This document shows, piece by piece, positions 33,912-43,697 of a DNA stretch of 59,647 nt. The DNA is taken from positions 1-59,647 of the forward strand of contig JAAOZP010000005.1 in the NCBI GenBank assembly GCA_011605725.1, given 5' to 3'. The notes under the pieces are model-generated. The model made no database searches. It was given only the letters and a program-made list of their open reading frames with translations, and was not told the origin of the DNA. The DNA is from Nitrososphaerota archaeon (lineage in GTDB: Archaea > Thermoproteota > EX4484-205 > JAAOZP01). The translations under genes and the position numbers were made by a program. The number at the start of each line of letters is the position of its first letter. Within the stretch, counting starts at the first letter, position 1.

Positions 33912-36900
33912 TTAGTACGTGTCAATTCTTATTGAAACATAAACCGGCCATGATTTAGACATTCTCTCCACGAAGATCCCACTACTAGTTATCCTCAAGA
34001 CCTTCCTAAGCTCCTTCATCGCTTCCCTATTCCTTCTCAGTCCAAGATAGGCGATTATCTTCCTGCAGCGTGCCTCCACAAGCTTTCTATCGTAATTCAA
34101 AGCGTTAAAGTACTCCTCTGAAATTTTTCTCTTTATGCTGATTATCCTCCCCTCTTTTTCCAAAGCCTCCTTCAACGCACCCTTAAACAATTTTAAAGCC
34201 TCTTTTTTCCTTCCAAGCATTCTTAGGGCAAGGCCCTTGTAGTAAACCTCGTCAATATTAAAGAACTTCTGAATGAGGATGCTTCTCCACATCTCCCTCG
34301 CCTTCTTCTTCTCCCCCATCAGGAAATAGCATTGGCCAGCCCAGTACCTCTGTTTAGCCTCATGCCTATGCGGAGCATAGGGTGCTCCGACACCCAGGTT
34401 CTTCGGATAAGTCAGAGCCTTAAGAAAGCACTTCAGAGCTTCTTCATACTTCTCATTCTTCAAATTCTCTATTCCTCTTCTCACATAAGCTTCCACAAAC
34501 AGCTCCCAGTAGCCATAGTATCCTTCAGCAGGAGTGAAAGTGTTCTCCTCGAGTATTTTAAGCGCCTCATCACACTTCCCGTCGTTAACGTATGCTACGG
34601 ATAACGCTGCCAACACTGACTCCTTCTTAACCCTACCGCTTATCTTCTCTAGAGCCTCAATTGCTTTCTCAAAAAGACGAGCCATAGAGCAAACCTCGTA
34701 ATACTCGAGGTAAAGCCTATAGTTCAGCGGATCCATGGCGATCGCTTCCTCATACTCTTTCATAGCCCTCTCATAGTCTCTGTACAGCTTGTAATAAGCA
34801 AATCCAAGGTTCCTATGGAGGACTGGGTGTTTCAACCCATTCTGCTCTGCAATCCTCCATTCTTTGATCGCCTCGTCAAATCTCCCGAAGTGAAATAGAA
34901 GATTTCCTAAATAGTATCTTGCTTTGGGACTCGCTGTAATGGTGATAACACTCCTGAGTATTTCCTCCTCTTCTATCCTGTAAGGAAAGACGTAATCCGG
35001 GTTCTTTGAATCGCCAATCCGATAATGCTTCTTCATTTTATCTACCTGTTGAAGCTTTCCGTAAACAAATCCCAGATAGTAATGAACCATGGGTCCATCA
35101 AGGCCTTTTAAAACCCCTGCATTCAGAATCCTCTCCGCATCATCGTATAGGTTAGCTCTTATGTATTCAACAGCTACTTCCAAGAGCTTATGCTCCCTAG
35201 CTAGGACAACCCTTTCAAACTCTGGGCTACCCTCTTTCTCTGAGCACAGCATCAACTCTGACAGCAAGGGGTAGTATAGTGGAAAAACCTCTAGGGCCCT
35301 GTGAACGGTTCGCAGGGCCTCCTCAATCTTTCCTTGTTTCCTCAAAGCAGCGGCAAGCAGGAACAGACACCTGAAATCCATAGTATCTTTCTCTGCAACC
35401 TCTCGAAGAACTTCTTCGGCTTTTCCATACTCTTTATTTCTCATTTTGATGATGGATATCCCGTAGGATGATGGTGAGAAGAATCTCATGGACCTCCTGG
35501 CCTCCCAGAACTCTATCTCGGAGCTAAACTCATCTCCCAGCTTGAGATGACATAGACCAAGATAATAGTAGATCCCGTAATCTAGGTTTCTCTTCAAGGC
35601 CTCTTCGAGAAGTTTAGTAGCCTCACCATACTTTCCCTTCCGGTAATAAAGAATGGCTAAGGAGCACAATGCTTTCGAGAAATTACTATCCACTTTTAAT
35701 GCTTGCTTATACTTCAATTCTGCAAGCAATGTATTGCCCATTCTTTCCTCCAGTTCTCCATCAACCCAAAGCTCTTCAGCAGTCTTCTGTTTCTCAGCGT
35801 CGATGCTAAATTCACTTGGACGACGGTATACTGATTCGTCGATCCTTGTTCTATAGTCCCTACAATCCCAAGCTATGATCTCATTACTGTTTTCGTCTAT
35901 GACTTCAACCTTAACCCTCTTATCCTTAGACCTAAGCTCCTTAACGAACGGGTTTCCAGGCGTTAAATCGAATTCCTCTTCAACAACTTCCGCGCCTAAA
36001 TGAATTTTAATTTTAGCATTGGGAAAGTCCTTCGTCACATAAACCCCGATCATTATTCTGAAGGCTTTGTCTCCAGGCTTGGCATCAACATAAATCACAG
36101 CATCCTTGTTAGCATAGGAAATGCCATTTATCTTCGCGATTGGATACCACCATTCCTCCCATTCATCGAAGTAATGAGGATCAACAAAGCCAACTATGCT
36201 CTGCGTCCTATACTTGCCGGATTGAAGCTCTATGTAGGGCATGCCTCTATCCGAAAGTATCGGTGCCCAGAGCAAGCCGTACTCGCTGGTTCCCCACGTG
36301 AACCTCTTCTTCCCGGGCACTTTGAAATGGTTAGCATGCTGTACTAATCCATAATTCGTGTTGTAATCATAATACCCGAAGAAATCCTCCTCACAATCTA
36401 TTATGAAGGCGTCGACACCAAACATGCAATTCTTATACCAGCTGACATCGAGGCCCTCTCTAGTCACTGGGAAAGTGTCATCTACTGTATGCTTGCCGGG
36501 AATGAAGACTCTGCTCCCTTCGGTGACCGGCACAGCTGCATTCGTCCAGAAATAGTATTTGGCCCTCAGCGGGTCGTTGTTAAAAGTTTTGATGGTGGTT
36601 TCTAGAAAGGCCCTTCCAGGCCTCAGGGTTAAACCAACCAAATAGTATATGTTGTTAAAGAGAATAACATTTCCTATATAGACAGTTATGCTACCGTCCT
36701 CCCATTCCTTAACCTTCCAGTCCACCGGGGAGAAGTTATCCGGAGTATGTTCTGGCCTATCCAGACAGTTAAACTCAATTCCATCAGATGTCCACGCTTC
36801 TCTAAGGCCTATAACAGGTCTTAACACCTCATTATAGTGAAACACGTGAGCATTATTAATCTTATCGTAAAGATCGTGAACCCTCGCCCCCAGGGAAGGT

Positions 36901-37085
36901 ATTATCCTCATCTTTAAATACTCGTTTTCAACCACTATAGTTTCATACACAACCGGTTCAGGTTTATCGTTGAAATTGTTTAAACCGACGTATGGATAAT
37001 ACCGGAAGAACTTTGGAAGCGGGTCTTCATCAAGGATTCTATAAACTTGTAGTTCTGTTTTTTCTGTATGCCATTTGCTGTTCAT
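33912..37085 (-). CDS. DUF5107 + TPR-repeat protein (copy 2)
   Basis: This 1057-aa protein is collinear with copy 1 from the first residue (MNSKWHTEKTELQVYRILDEDPLPKFFRYYPY, read in two parts) to the last (both end PVYVSIRI with a short tail). Same N-terminal DUF5107-like domain and a C-terminal array of about 15 TPRs; blocks such as EENTFTPAEGYYGYWE and GVGAPYAPHRHEAKQRYWAG are nearly identical, while the middle repeats differ more. It is clearly a tandem duplicate. A TPR array suggests assembly with other proteins of sugar metabolism. It lies next to ceramidase-like and mannosidase genes. Confidence 0.75.
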   Translation of the reverse strand: MNSKWHTEKTELQVYRILDEDPLPKFFRYYPYVGLNNFNDKPEPVVYETIVVENEYLKMRIIPSLGARVHDLYDKINNAHVFHYNEVLRPVIGLREAWTSDGIEFNCLDRPEHTPDNFSPVDWKVKEWEDGSITVYIGNVILFNNIYYLVGLTLRPGRAFLETTIKTFNNDPLRAKYYFWTNAAVPVTEGSRVFIPGKHTVDDTFPVTREGLDVSWYKNCMFGVDAFIIDCEEDFFGYYDYNTNYGLVQHANHFKVPGKKRFTWGTSEYGLLWAPILSDRGMPYIELQSGKYRTQSIVGFVDPHYFDEWEEWWYPIAKINGISYANKDAVIYVDAKPGDKAFRIMIGVYVTKDFPNAKIKIHLGAEVVEEEFDLTPGNPFVKELRSKDKRVKVEVIDENSNEIIAWDCRDYRTRIDESVYRRPSEFSIDAEKQKTAEELWVDGELEERMGNTLLAELKYKQALKVDSNFSKALCSLAILYYRKGKYGEATKLLEEALKRNLDYGIYYYLGLCHLKLGDEFSSEIEFWEARRSMRFFSPSSYGISIIKMRNKEYGKAEEVLREVAEKDTMDFRCLFLLAAALRKQGKIEEALRTVHRALEVFPLYYPLLSELMLCSEKEGSPEFERVVLAREHKLLEVAVEYIRANLYDDAERILNAGVLKGLDGPMVHYYLGFVYGKLQQVDKMKKHYRIGDSKNPDYVFPYRIEEEEILRSVITITASPKARYYLGNLLFHFGRFDEAIKEWRIAEQNGLKHPVLHRNLGFAYYKLYRDYERAMKEYEEAIAMDPLNYRLYLEYYEVCSMARLFEKAIEALEKISGRVKKESVLAALSVAYVNDGKCDEALKILEENTFTPAEGYYGYWELFVEAYVRRGIENLKNEKYEEALKCFLKALTYPKNLGVGAPYAPHRHEAKQRYWAGQCYFLMGEKKKAREMWRSILIQKFFNIDEVYYKGLALRMLGRKKEALKLFKGALKEALEKEGRIISIKRKISEEYFNALNYDRKLVEARCRKIIAYLGLRRNREAMKELRKVLRITSSGIFVERMSKSWPVYVSIRIDTY

Positions 37086-37141
37086 AATGTTAAAAAAACA
37101 TTAGCTATATAAAAACTTTATAGTTGCAAATAGATGCACGC

Positions 37142-37150
37142 TGCGCGCTT
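37142..37150. repeat. GCGCGC motif copy
   Basis: TGCGCGCTT (minus strand AAGCGCGCA) in the 75-bp gap between DUF5107 copy 2 and the ceramidase-like gene. Confidence 0.5.
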
Positions 37151-37160
37151 AGACTATTTA

Positions 37161-38450
37161 CTAAACTGTCAGCCTTTTTATAAGCGAAATGCTCTCTTCA
37201 ATCAGGATTTCTGCCGAGCCCTTCGCAAGCCTGTTCCACCATGTTGGAGTAACCTCGTACCCGCCCTGTTCATACGCCTCTGAGGTGGCTATGTACCCGC
37301 AATACCCATTCGCATAGGAGACGATGAGGGTTGGGCTCAGTGGAGAGCTCTTCTTGACGCGTATGCCGACTTCAACAAGGGGCTCACCCGGTATTCCAAC
37401 CAGTACCCCCCCACCTATTCGCAAGGCCTGCAACGTTGTTTCAACCGTCTTCTCCAACGGCATTTCACGAATCATTCTCAGGTTTTTCTCATAATAATTT
37501 AGAATAGCCTTGTTCCTCATTATTGTTTCAGCATCCGCGTTTCTAGCCTCAAGCTGAGAAACATGTTTCTCCTGGTTTTCAAACAGCTTGCGGGCTGTCT
37601 CCATGGAGGGCTCCGCCAGCGGTAGCGTAACTTTTTTCCCTGCAGTCTTTACAACCGGCTCCTCCTCTGTCTTGATGAACCTCATAGCGTTAAGGGCAGC
37701 ATACGCCACTATTCTTCCAACAGCTTCAACATCCTCAAACGTGCCTGGGCAAGCATACCCTAACGAGGTAAGGGGATTAATGTCTCCATCCGCCCCGTTC
37801 GTGAAAAGAGCCACATGGTTAGCGTTTAGCCTCGACTCGATTATTCTCGAAACTACGCCAGGATAGTCTGCTGAAATAAGGTAGTTCGTATCTCCCAGCA
37901 CAACACCGTGGCACGCGTAATTCACAAGTGAGGCAATCGGGCTGCCGGATTCCTCTGTGACGAGTAGAACGCTAACATCCGGGTCAACAGGCCCATTGAA
38001 GAGCCTCCTGTTGAAGCCTACGATGGCTCTTCCAACACCCCAGCCGAGCTTCGCTCTTCTCGCCATTGCCGCCGAGTTTAAGCCTGCCGTCACCATTTTC
38101 TCGCGGAGAGTGCTCAGATAGTTTTCTAAGCCCGTTCCGGAAATATCTGCAGAAATGTCCGGGGGGAGCGATGGGCCAGAGTGGGTATGGGTTGCGGAGA
38201 TCATTATGGAGCTTTCCACAAGCCCAAGCCTACTGGCCAACTCCTTCTTAACTTCAACCGTCAGGGAGTCAGGGATGTTAAGCAGGTCGTTAGCGATAAG
38301 TAGTAGAGCGTTTCCCCCGCGCTCCAAGTATAGTGTTCTCGTGTAAAGCCTATCATGCACTCCCTCAGAACCCTTGTATCTCGCTGCGAAACCACCCATC
38401 TTGACGCCGACGGGCGGAGTAATATCCTCCTTCGACGCTCCAGCTCGCAT
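37161..38450 (-). CDS. Neutral/alkaline ceramidase-like hydrolase
   Basis: The protein is 429 aa from ATG 38450 (ATG 38459 also possible). It matches the N-terminal domain of neutral/alkaline non-lysosomal ceramidases: start AGASKEDITPPVGVKMGGF, zinc ligand region ISATHTHSGPSLPPD, NYACHGVVLG, SADYPGVVSRIIE and GADGDINPL. Only the catalytic domain is present (full ceramidases are ~650-700 aa), and there is no signal peptide. Archaeal and bacterial short forms are widespread in carbohydrate clusters with unknown amide or ester substrates. It lies between DUF5107-TPR and alpha-mannosidase genes. Confidence 0.8.
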   Translation of the reverse strand: MRAGASKEDITPPVGVKMGGFAARYKGSEGVHDRLYTRTLYLERGGNALLLIANDLLNIPDSLTVEVKKELASRLGLVESSIMISATHTHSGPSLPPDISADISGTGLENYLSTLREKMVTAGLNSAAMARRAKLGWGVGRAIVGFNRRLFNGPVDPDVSVLLVTEESGSPIASLVNYACHGVVLGDTNYLISADYPGVVSRIIESRLNANHVALFTNGADGDINPLTSLGYACPGTFEDVEAVGRIVAYAALNAMRFIKTEEEPVVKTAGKKVTLPLAEPSMETARKLFENQEKHVSQLEARNADAETIMRNKAILNYYEKNLRMIREMPLEKTVETTLQALRIGGGVLVGIPGEPLVEVGIRVKKSSPLSPTLIVSYANGYCGYIATSEAYEQGGYEVTPTWWNRLAKGSAEILIEESISLIKRLTV

Positions 38451-38579
38451 GCAAACCATGTTCTTAACAATCCTATTAAACCTTTAAACCAGCTGGTCAA
38501 GCCGAAAAGTTTAAGCAACTGAGCATTAGCCTGTTTCCCCGTTTTTCAGATAAGTTTTTTAGGCTATCCAGACGGTTTG

Positions 38580-41219
38580 GTGAAAGGTAGAAGCCGGTTG
38601 ACTGGGTCTTCGAGCAGCATCAAGATTCACCTGGTCCCCACTTTCCATTATGATCTCGCGTATTTAATGAGCTTCGAAGAGTATTTTCCGAGGCTGAAAC
38701 ATATTTTCACAGAGGTGCTTAACATCATGGAGAAGAATCCTGAATATACTTATATGTTTGAACAAGCCTTGCTGGTAAACCTGTTCCGAAGGCTCTGCCC
38801 TGAGCATTGGGAAACGTTTAGGAAACTGGTTTCATCCGGAAGAATCGAAGTCACAGGCCCATATGTGCAGACGGATAACAATATTCCTTCAGGAGAATCC
38901 ATTGTTCGCAACGCTGTTCTAGCTAAGAGGACGCTTGAGAAAATAGGGGGAGACACTAAAACAGCTTGGATGGGGGATGTCTTCGGCCAGAATGCTCAGA
39001 CTCCGCAGATAGCTAAGCTCTGCGGCTATGAATACTTACAGTTTAGCCGAGGCCTTTACCGGAGCGGCGTTAAATCAGAATTCCTCTGGGAAGCCCTGGA
39101 CGGTACACGCTTGTTGACATACTGCGGCGAATACGGCGGTGTCCAGTTTTCACAGGACGTGGAGGAGAATCTTAGGAGGATCAGCATGATTGTGGAAAGG
39201 CTTTCGAGAAACTCAGCTACTGATGAGGTTCTCCTTCTCAGCGGCGGCGACTGGGCTGTACCTGTTCAGAACACTCCTGAAACCGTGGAGAGATGGAACC
39301 AGGAGAATGCTTTAAAAATATGTTTCTCATCCGTCTCCCGTTTCTTCGAATCCGTGGCTGGGAAAGCTGTTGGGCTGCAGGTTGTCAAGGGGGATATGAA
39401 TCCGGTGATGCGTGGAACCTACAGCAGCAGGATCAGGCTTAAGATTCGGAACAGGGAGGTTGAGAACCTACTTATCACTGCTGAGAAGCTTTCATCAATA
39501 TGCTCGCTAATGGGGGCGGAATACCCTTCTGAGAAGCTTGAAGAAGCATGGGAGAAACTCCTTCTAAACCAGTTTCACGACGTGATTTGTGGAAGCTGCG
39601 TCGACCCTGCTTTCGAACAGGCTTTACAATGGTATGCGGAGAGTGAAAGAATTGCGAACAGGATTATAGATGAGGGTCTAGACTTCTTGTCTGGAAAGAT
39701 TGGCACAAGCAAGGTGGAGGGTAAGCCAGTCCTAGTCTTCAACCCGTTGGGCTTCGACAGGCGTGACATCGTTAAGCTGAGGCTGACTTTCGTTAAGCCG
39801 GGTGTTAAAAGCGTCCGGGTTTTCGACGACGAGGGGAGAGAGATTCCGGTGCAGCTTTCTGAGAAGAAGTATTACGGCGAAGCTCCTCCGCCACATCTCC
39901 CGATCGGCGGGAAGGTTGAGTTCCGTGAAGAACCGGCGGAGGCAGGCTACACTAGGGTTGAGAAAGGCTTCTCCGGAAATGGTGGAGCAAGCCTTAGGGA
40001 GGCTCTGGTAATGTTCATCGCAGAGGTGCCGGCTCTCGGCTACAGGGTTTACAGCCTGCAGGAGAGTGGTGAGGAGCAGGAGTATCCGACCAGCCTAAGC
40101 GTTTCCAGCAGGATTCTTGAAAACAGTTTTTACCGGATTTGTTTCAACGAGGACGGGACTATTCGCAGCATAGTTGACAAGGAGACTGGTTTAGAGTATG
40201 TTGACCCTGAAAAGCCTTTCGCAAACAATCTTCTGCTTCAGATCGACAGGGGAGACCTGTACAACATCATGCCTATGCTTGACCCTAGGGATCCTCTACC
40301 GATGCAGGTTCGAGAGAAGCTGGCTGAAGTAGCGCGGGAGCTCCACCTGGAAGACCTTAAGCTCTGGGACCATGTTGAATCGAGAAACATGCCTGTTAAA
40401 ATAGATGTTTTAGAGAAGGGTCCGGTAAGGGCTACAGTCAGGGTTTCAGGCGTCCTCAGGTTCTGGGTTGGCATAAGCGTAGTGTTCACTCAGCTTATTC
40501 ACCTCTACGATGGTTTGAGGAGAATAGATTTTGAAACCAGGCTCACACCATCCGGGAAGCAGTACAGGATTAGAGTATGCTTTCCAACAAACATCAGGAA
40601 GGGAATGATAAGGCATGAAATACCTTTCGGCCATGTTGAGCGGCCGGAGGGAGAATACCCTGCGCAGAACTGGATTGACTATAGTGATGAGGAGAAGGGG
40701 CTGTGCATAGTTAACTGTGGTCTTCCAGGGAACAATGTGGTTGACAATGTCGCTATGGTTTCGCTTCTGAGAAGCGTTGCTTTCGAATACAAGGGTGTGA
40801 GTGAAAAAGGGTTTGAGGAGAACGTGCAGCACTTGTTCAAATACTCGCTCATCCCGTTTAGGAAGAATGATCCTGAGTATCTTCCTTGGAAACATGCTGC
40901 TGAGCTGAACAACATGCTTATAGCCAGGACGGTTTCAAAGTCGAACGGGCTGCTCCCGCTGAAGCATAGTTTCCTTAGGGTCGAGCCAGGCAGCGTAATG
41001 CTGTCCTCCTTGACGCGAGACGGTGAGCATGTTCTGGTAAGGGTTTACGAGGCCAAGGGCGTTAAAACCGGTTGCAGAATACGGATTACCCTGCCTTTTA
41101 AAAAGGCTGTTGAGGTTGACTGTTTAAACAGGGAGACTGGGCGTAGAGTGGAGGTTGAGCGTGAAACAGTTAGGCTTGAGATGAACGGTTTCGAAATAAA
41201 AACCATTAGACTATGCTGA
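38580..41219 (+). CDS. GH38 alpha-mannosidase
   Basis: The protein is 879 aa from GTG 38580 (TTG 38577 is adjacent). N-terminal HLVPTFHYDLAYL holds the H-x-D zinc site of GH38. The nucleophile region is TAWMGDVFGQNAQTPQIAKLCGYEYLQFSRG, where the Asp of GDVFG is the expected nucleophile. The zinc His motif is NQFHDVICGSC. A mutarotase-like C-terminal beta domain is complete. The enzyme cleaves alpha-mannosides with retention. No signal peptide, so it is cytosolic and acts on imported oligosaccharides. It is probably transcribed with the oxidoreductase and GATase-like genes downstream. Confidence 0.9.
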   Translation: MKGRSRLTGSSSSIKIHLVPTFHYDLAYLMSFEEYFPRLKHIFTEVLNIMEKNPEYTYMFEQALLVNLFRRLCPEHWETFRKLVSSGRIEVTGPYVQTDNNIPSGESIVRNAVLAKRTLEKIGGDTKTAWMGDVFGQNAQTPQIAKLCGYEYLQFSRGLYRSGVKSEFLWEALDGTRLLTYCGEYGGVQFSQDVEENLRRISMIVERLSRNSATDEVLLLSGGDWAVPVQNTPETVERWNQENALKICFSSVSRFFESVAGKAVGLQVVKGDMNPVMRGTYSSRIRLKIRNREVENLLITAEKLSSICSLMGAEYPSEKLEEAWEKLLLNQFHDVICGSCVDPAFEQALQWYAESERIANRIIDEGLDFLSGKIGTSKVEGKPVLVFNPLGFDRRDIVKLRLTFVKPGVKSVRVFDDEGREIPVQLSEKKYYGEAPPPHLPIGGKVEFREEPAEAGYTRVEKGFSGNGGASLREALVMFIAEVPALGYRVYSLQESGEEQEYPTSLSVSSRILENSFYRICFNEDGTIRSIVDKETGLEYVDPEKPFANNLLLQIDRGDLYNIMPMLDPRDPLPMQVREKLAEVARELHLEDLKLWDHVESRNMPVKIDVLEKGPVRATVRVSGVLRFWVGISVVFTQLIHLYDGLRRIDFETRLTPSGKQYRIRVCFPTNIRKGMIRHEIPFGHVERPEGEYPAQNWIDYSDEEKGLCIVNCGLPGNNVVDNVAMVSLLRSVAFEYKGVSEKGFEENVQHLFKYSLIPFRKNDPEYLPWKHAAELNNMLIARTVSKSNGLLPLKHSFLRVEPGSVMLSSLTRDGEHVLVRVYEAKGVKTGCRIRITLPFKKAVEVDCLNRETGRRVEVERETVRLEMNGFEIKTIRLC

Positions 41220-41264
41220 TGGAACGCTTAAATCCATGCTGCTGCCTACCCTCTGCGAACCGGA

Positions 41265-42284
41265 ATGTCCGAGAAGGTTAGACTAGGGTTTGTAGGCTGC
41301 GGAGGAATAGCTGTAGCACATTTGAAAGCCCTCGCTAAAAACCCGTATGCGGAGATAGCTGCTTTCTGCGACATAAACCTTGAGCGTGCTAAAACCGTTG
41401 CCTCTCAGTATGGTGCGGCTGGAGCCACGGTTTACAGCAGGTCTGAAGAAATGTTTAGAAACACTAGTCTGGATGCTGTTTACATCTGTCTCCCGCCTTT
41501 CGCCCACGGGGCTGAGTTTGAAGCCATAGACCGTGGAATACCGTTCTTCGTGGAGAAACCTGTAAACCTTTATTTTGAACAGGCTAGGGAGATAGCTGCA
41601 GCCGTTGAAAGGAAAAGGGTTTTAACGAGCGTCGGCTACATGAACAGGTACCGGAGCGGGGTTCAAAAAGTCAAAGAGATTCTCCGACAGGATCCTCCCA
41701 TACTTGTGCTCGGAGGATGGATCGGGCAGACTCCCCGCCTGACGCCTGAGGCAGCGATATACAGCTGGTGGGTCGTGAAGGAGAAAAGCGGTGGACAGTT
41801 TCACGAGCAGGTGACCCACACCGTCGACCTGGTAAGGTTCATGTGCGGCGAGATTACTGAGGTTCAGGCTTACCCTGCTAAAGGGTTTAACAAGAATGTT
41901 TCGCCAAACTACAATATTGAGGACGCTAGCGTGGTTAATATTAAACTGGCCAACGGCGCTGTTGGAAGCCTCTGGGCCTCTTGCTCAGCAAACGGTGGAG
42001 GGGGAGGAGTAAGCCTAAGCATTTACGCGGGCCGAACGACAGCCCTGTTCACCGGGTGGGAGCATTCCCTACGCCTCCTGCAGGCGGGTGTTGAGCCCGA
42101 GGAAATACCTGGGGAACCGAACATTTTTGAAATAGAGGATAACGCGTTCATAGATGCTGTCAGGCTTAAGGATCCTTCGAAAATACTCTGCCCCTATACA
42201 GACGGCTTGAGAACGCTTACGGTGACTCTTGCAGCCAATCAGTCGATGATGAGTGGGGAGCCGGTCAAAATCCCTTTTAAATAA
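41265..42284 (+). CDS. Gfo/Idh/MocA-family oxidoreductase
   Basis: This 339-aa enzyme opens with LGFVGCGGIAVAHLKAL (Rossmann G-x-G-x-x-A), followed by AAFCDINLERA, the family motif FFVEKPVN (E-K-P) at ~residues 94-101 and a catalytic-region GGQFHEQVTHTVDLVRF with the expected His. Members oxidise or reduce sugars, inositol or sugar nucleotides with NAD(P). It lies 45 nt after the GH38 gene, consistent with processing of released sugars. The exact substrate is not deducible. Confidence 0.9.
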   Translation: MSEKVRLGFVGCGGIAVAHLKALAKNPYAEIAAFCDINLERAKTVASQYGAAGATVYSRSEEMFRNTSLDAVYICLPPFAHGAEFEAIDRGIPFFVEKPVNLYFEQAREIAAAVERKRVLTSVGYMNRYRSGVQKVKEILRQDPPILVLGGWIGQTPRLTPEAAIYSWWVVKEKSGGQFHEQVTHTVDLVRFMCGEITEVQAYPAKGFNKNVSPNYNIEDASVVNIKLANGAVGSLWASCSANGGGGGVSLSIYAGRTTALFTGWEHSLRLLQAGVEPEEIPGEPNIFEIEDNAFIDAVRLKDPSKILCPYTDGLRTLTVTLAANQSMMSGEPVKIPFK

Positions 42285-42381
42285 GCACAGCCGCAGGCCA
42301 CCTGTTCAAGGCTAGCCTCAAAATAGTTCCTGGAAAAAGCTTAATAGGTTAACGAGTTTCATAATTCTCTGTGAATAGAGA

Positions 42382-43158
42382 ATGATAAGAGTCCTCTACG
42401 TTGGGGATTCCGGGACGATGGCGCTAGTATACACGGGTTCACCATTCTGGGTGGAGCAGAAGAATCTTGAAGTCAGAAACTTCGGCCTGCCGCTGCTCCG
42501 CGCCCTTGAAGGAGACACCGGTATTGAAGTAACATACATGCCCACCTGGGAAGCCTACCGCAGTTTTCCGAAGAATCTTGAAGACCTGTTAAAATACGAT
42601 GTTTTAATACTGAGCGACGTTGAGTACGACTGCATAATATACTATCCTGAGTTCTACACTCCCAGCAAGTATGGTGAGCACATAGTTATGCCGAACAGGG
42701 TTAAAAACATCAGGGAGTTTGTACGGCTGGGCAGAGGGCTGGCGATGCTCGGCGGATGGCAGAGCTTCGCCGGGAAATATGGGAACGCGCTTTGGCAGGG
42801 CACGCCTGTTGAGGAGGCTCTGCCCGTGAAAATGCTGGATAGGGATGACAGGGTTGAGCACCCGGAGGGAGCGCAGATAAAAGCGTTAAAAGAAGACCAT
42901 CCCGTCATGAGGAACATAGACTGGAGCACTGCGCCCCCGCTCTTAGGCTATAACAAGGTTCTGCTTAAAGACGGGTCTGAGCTTCTCGCCACGGTGGGGG
43001 AGGGAGACGTGCTAATCGCTACCTGCAAGTTCGGCGAGGGGAGAAGCTTCGTCTTCACCTCGGACCCAGCACCTCACTGGGGTATAAACTTCATGAAATG
43101 GCACTACTACGAAGTCTTCTGGAGGCAAGCCATTAAATGGTTGGCTGGAAAAATCTAG
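42382..43158 (+). CDS. Class I GATase-like protein (DUF1355 type)
   Basis: The 258-aa protein has a flavodoxin-like start IRVLYVGDSGTMAL, then LLKYDVLILSDVE, FVRLGRGLAMLGGWQSFAGK, an LPVKMLDRDD segment and FVFTSDPAPHWG. This is the order of DUF1355/PF07090 putative glutamine amidotransferases, which occur with glycoside hydrolases. The nucleophilic Cys of true amidotransferases is not obvious (the elbow reads LGGWQSF), so catalytic function is uncertain. It follows the oxidoreductase by 97 bp. Confidence 0.75.
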   Translation: MIRVLYVGDSGTMALVYTGSPFWVEQKNLEVRNFGLPLLRALEGDTGIEVTYMPTWEAYRSFPKNLEDLLKYDVLILSDVEYDCIIYYPEFYTPSKYGEHIVMPNRVKNIREFVRLGRGLAMLGGWQSFAGKYGNALWQGTPVEEALPVKMLDRDDRVEHPEGAQIKALKEDHPVMRNIDWSTAPPLLGYNKVLLKDGSELLATVGEGDVLIATCKFGEGRSFVFTSDPAPHWGINFMKWHYYEVFWRQAIKWLAGKI

Positions 43159-43211
43159 TCCAATTATGAGCATTGGCTAGAAGCCTTTAATAACTTTTGC
43201 ATTTTTATCAA

Positions 43212-43223
43212 TTAGCGCGCGCT
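43212..43223. repeat. GCGCGC palindrome copy upstream of the VapBC-like pair
   Basis: TTAGCGCGCGCT contains the perfect decamer AGCGCGCGCT (43214-43223). A decayed ORF begins at its right edge. Confidence 0.65.
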
Positions 43224-43333
43224 TTTGAAGAAATAGAGAAGCATAAAGACGAACTTCTAGACAAGGTTTCGAAGCATGCTTTGAACTAGCCTTGATTAAA
43301 GCTAAGCGCGTTCTCAGCTACCATGAAGAATAA
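43224..43333 (+). pseudogene. Decayed ORF fragment (PIN/HEPN-like remnant?)
   Basis: Directly after the GCGCGC copy the frame reads FEEIEKHKDELLDKVSKH and stops at TAG 43287. A second frame entered near 43275 continues EACFELALIKAKRVLSYHEE to TAA 43331. Together they look like one protein with a frameshift and no start. F-E-E-I-E-K-H-K-D-E-L-L resembles helices seen in archaeal PIN-domain toxins. The family call is weak; the remnant character is better supported. Confidence 0.4.
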
Positions 43334-43409
43334 GCTGCTAATAAATGATCGATGAGCAAAGTGTTGTTAGAAGAAAATGTTTATATAGTCATGGTATAAC
43401 TTTCACCGT

Positions 43410-43697
43410 ATGGTGGAAACTGTGGAAGAAACATTGAACGTAGACAAGCAGGGCAGGATTGTTCTTCCCGCTCGTATCCGGAAAGCTATAGGAATGGAAA
43501 GAGGAGGAAAACTGCTAATTAGGCTTGACGGCTCAAGGATAATACTTGAACCTTTCCCTAAAGACCTGAAAAAGAGTGTTGAAGAATGGGTTAATTTAGT
43601 ACGAAACATGGAAGTTAATGTTTCTGAAGAAACTTCTGAGGAAAGCTGGAAGTGGATGAGCCGTGAATATGCTGAAAGGAAACTTGGCCTATCCTGA
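43410..43697 (+). CDS. vapB: AbrB/MazE-type antitoxin (VapB)
   Basis: The 95-aa protein has an N-terminal swapped-hairpin AbrB domain: ETLNVDKQGRIVLPARIRKAIGMERGGKLLIRLDGSRIILEPFP. Its C-terminal tail (~50-95, acidic and helical) should wrap the toxin. A TATA box, TGTTTATATAG at about 43379-43389, lies about 26 nt before ATG 43410, so the mRNA is probably leaderless. It overlaps the downstream PIN gene by about 30 nt. Such antitoxins bind their own promoter with the toxin. Confidence 0.85.
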   Translation: MVETVEETLNVDKQGRIVLPARIRKAIGMERGGKLLIRLDGSRIILEPFPKDLKKSVEEWVNLVRNMEVNVSEETSEESWKWMSREYAERKLGLS

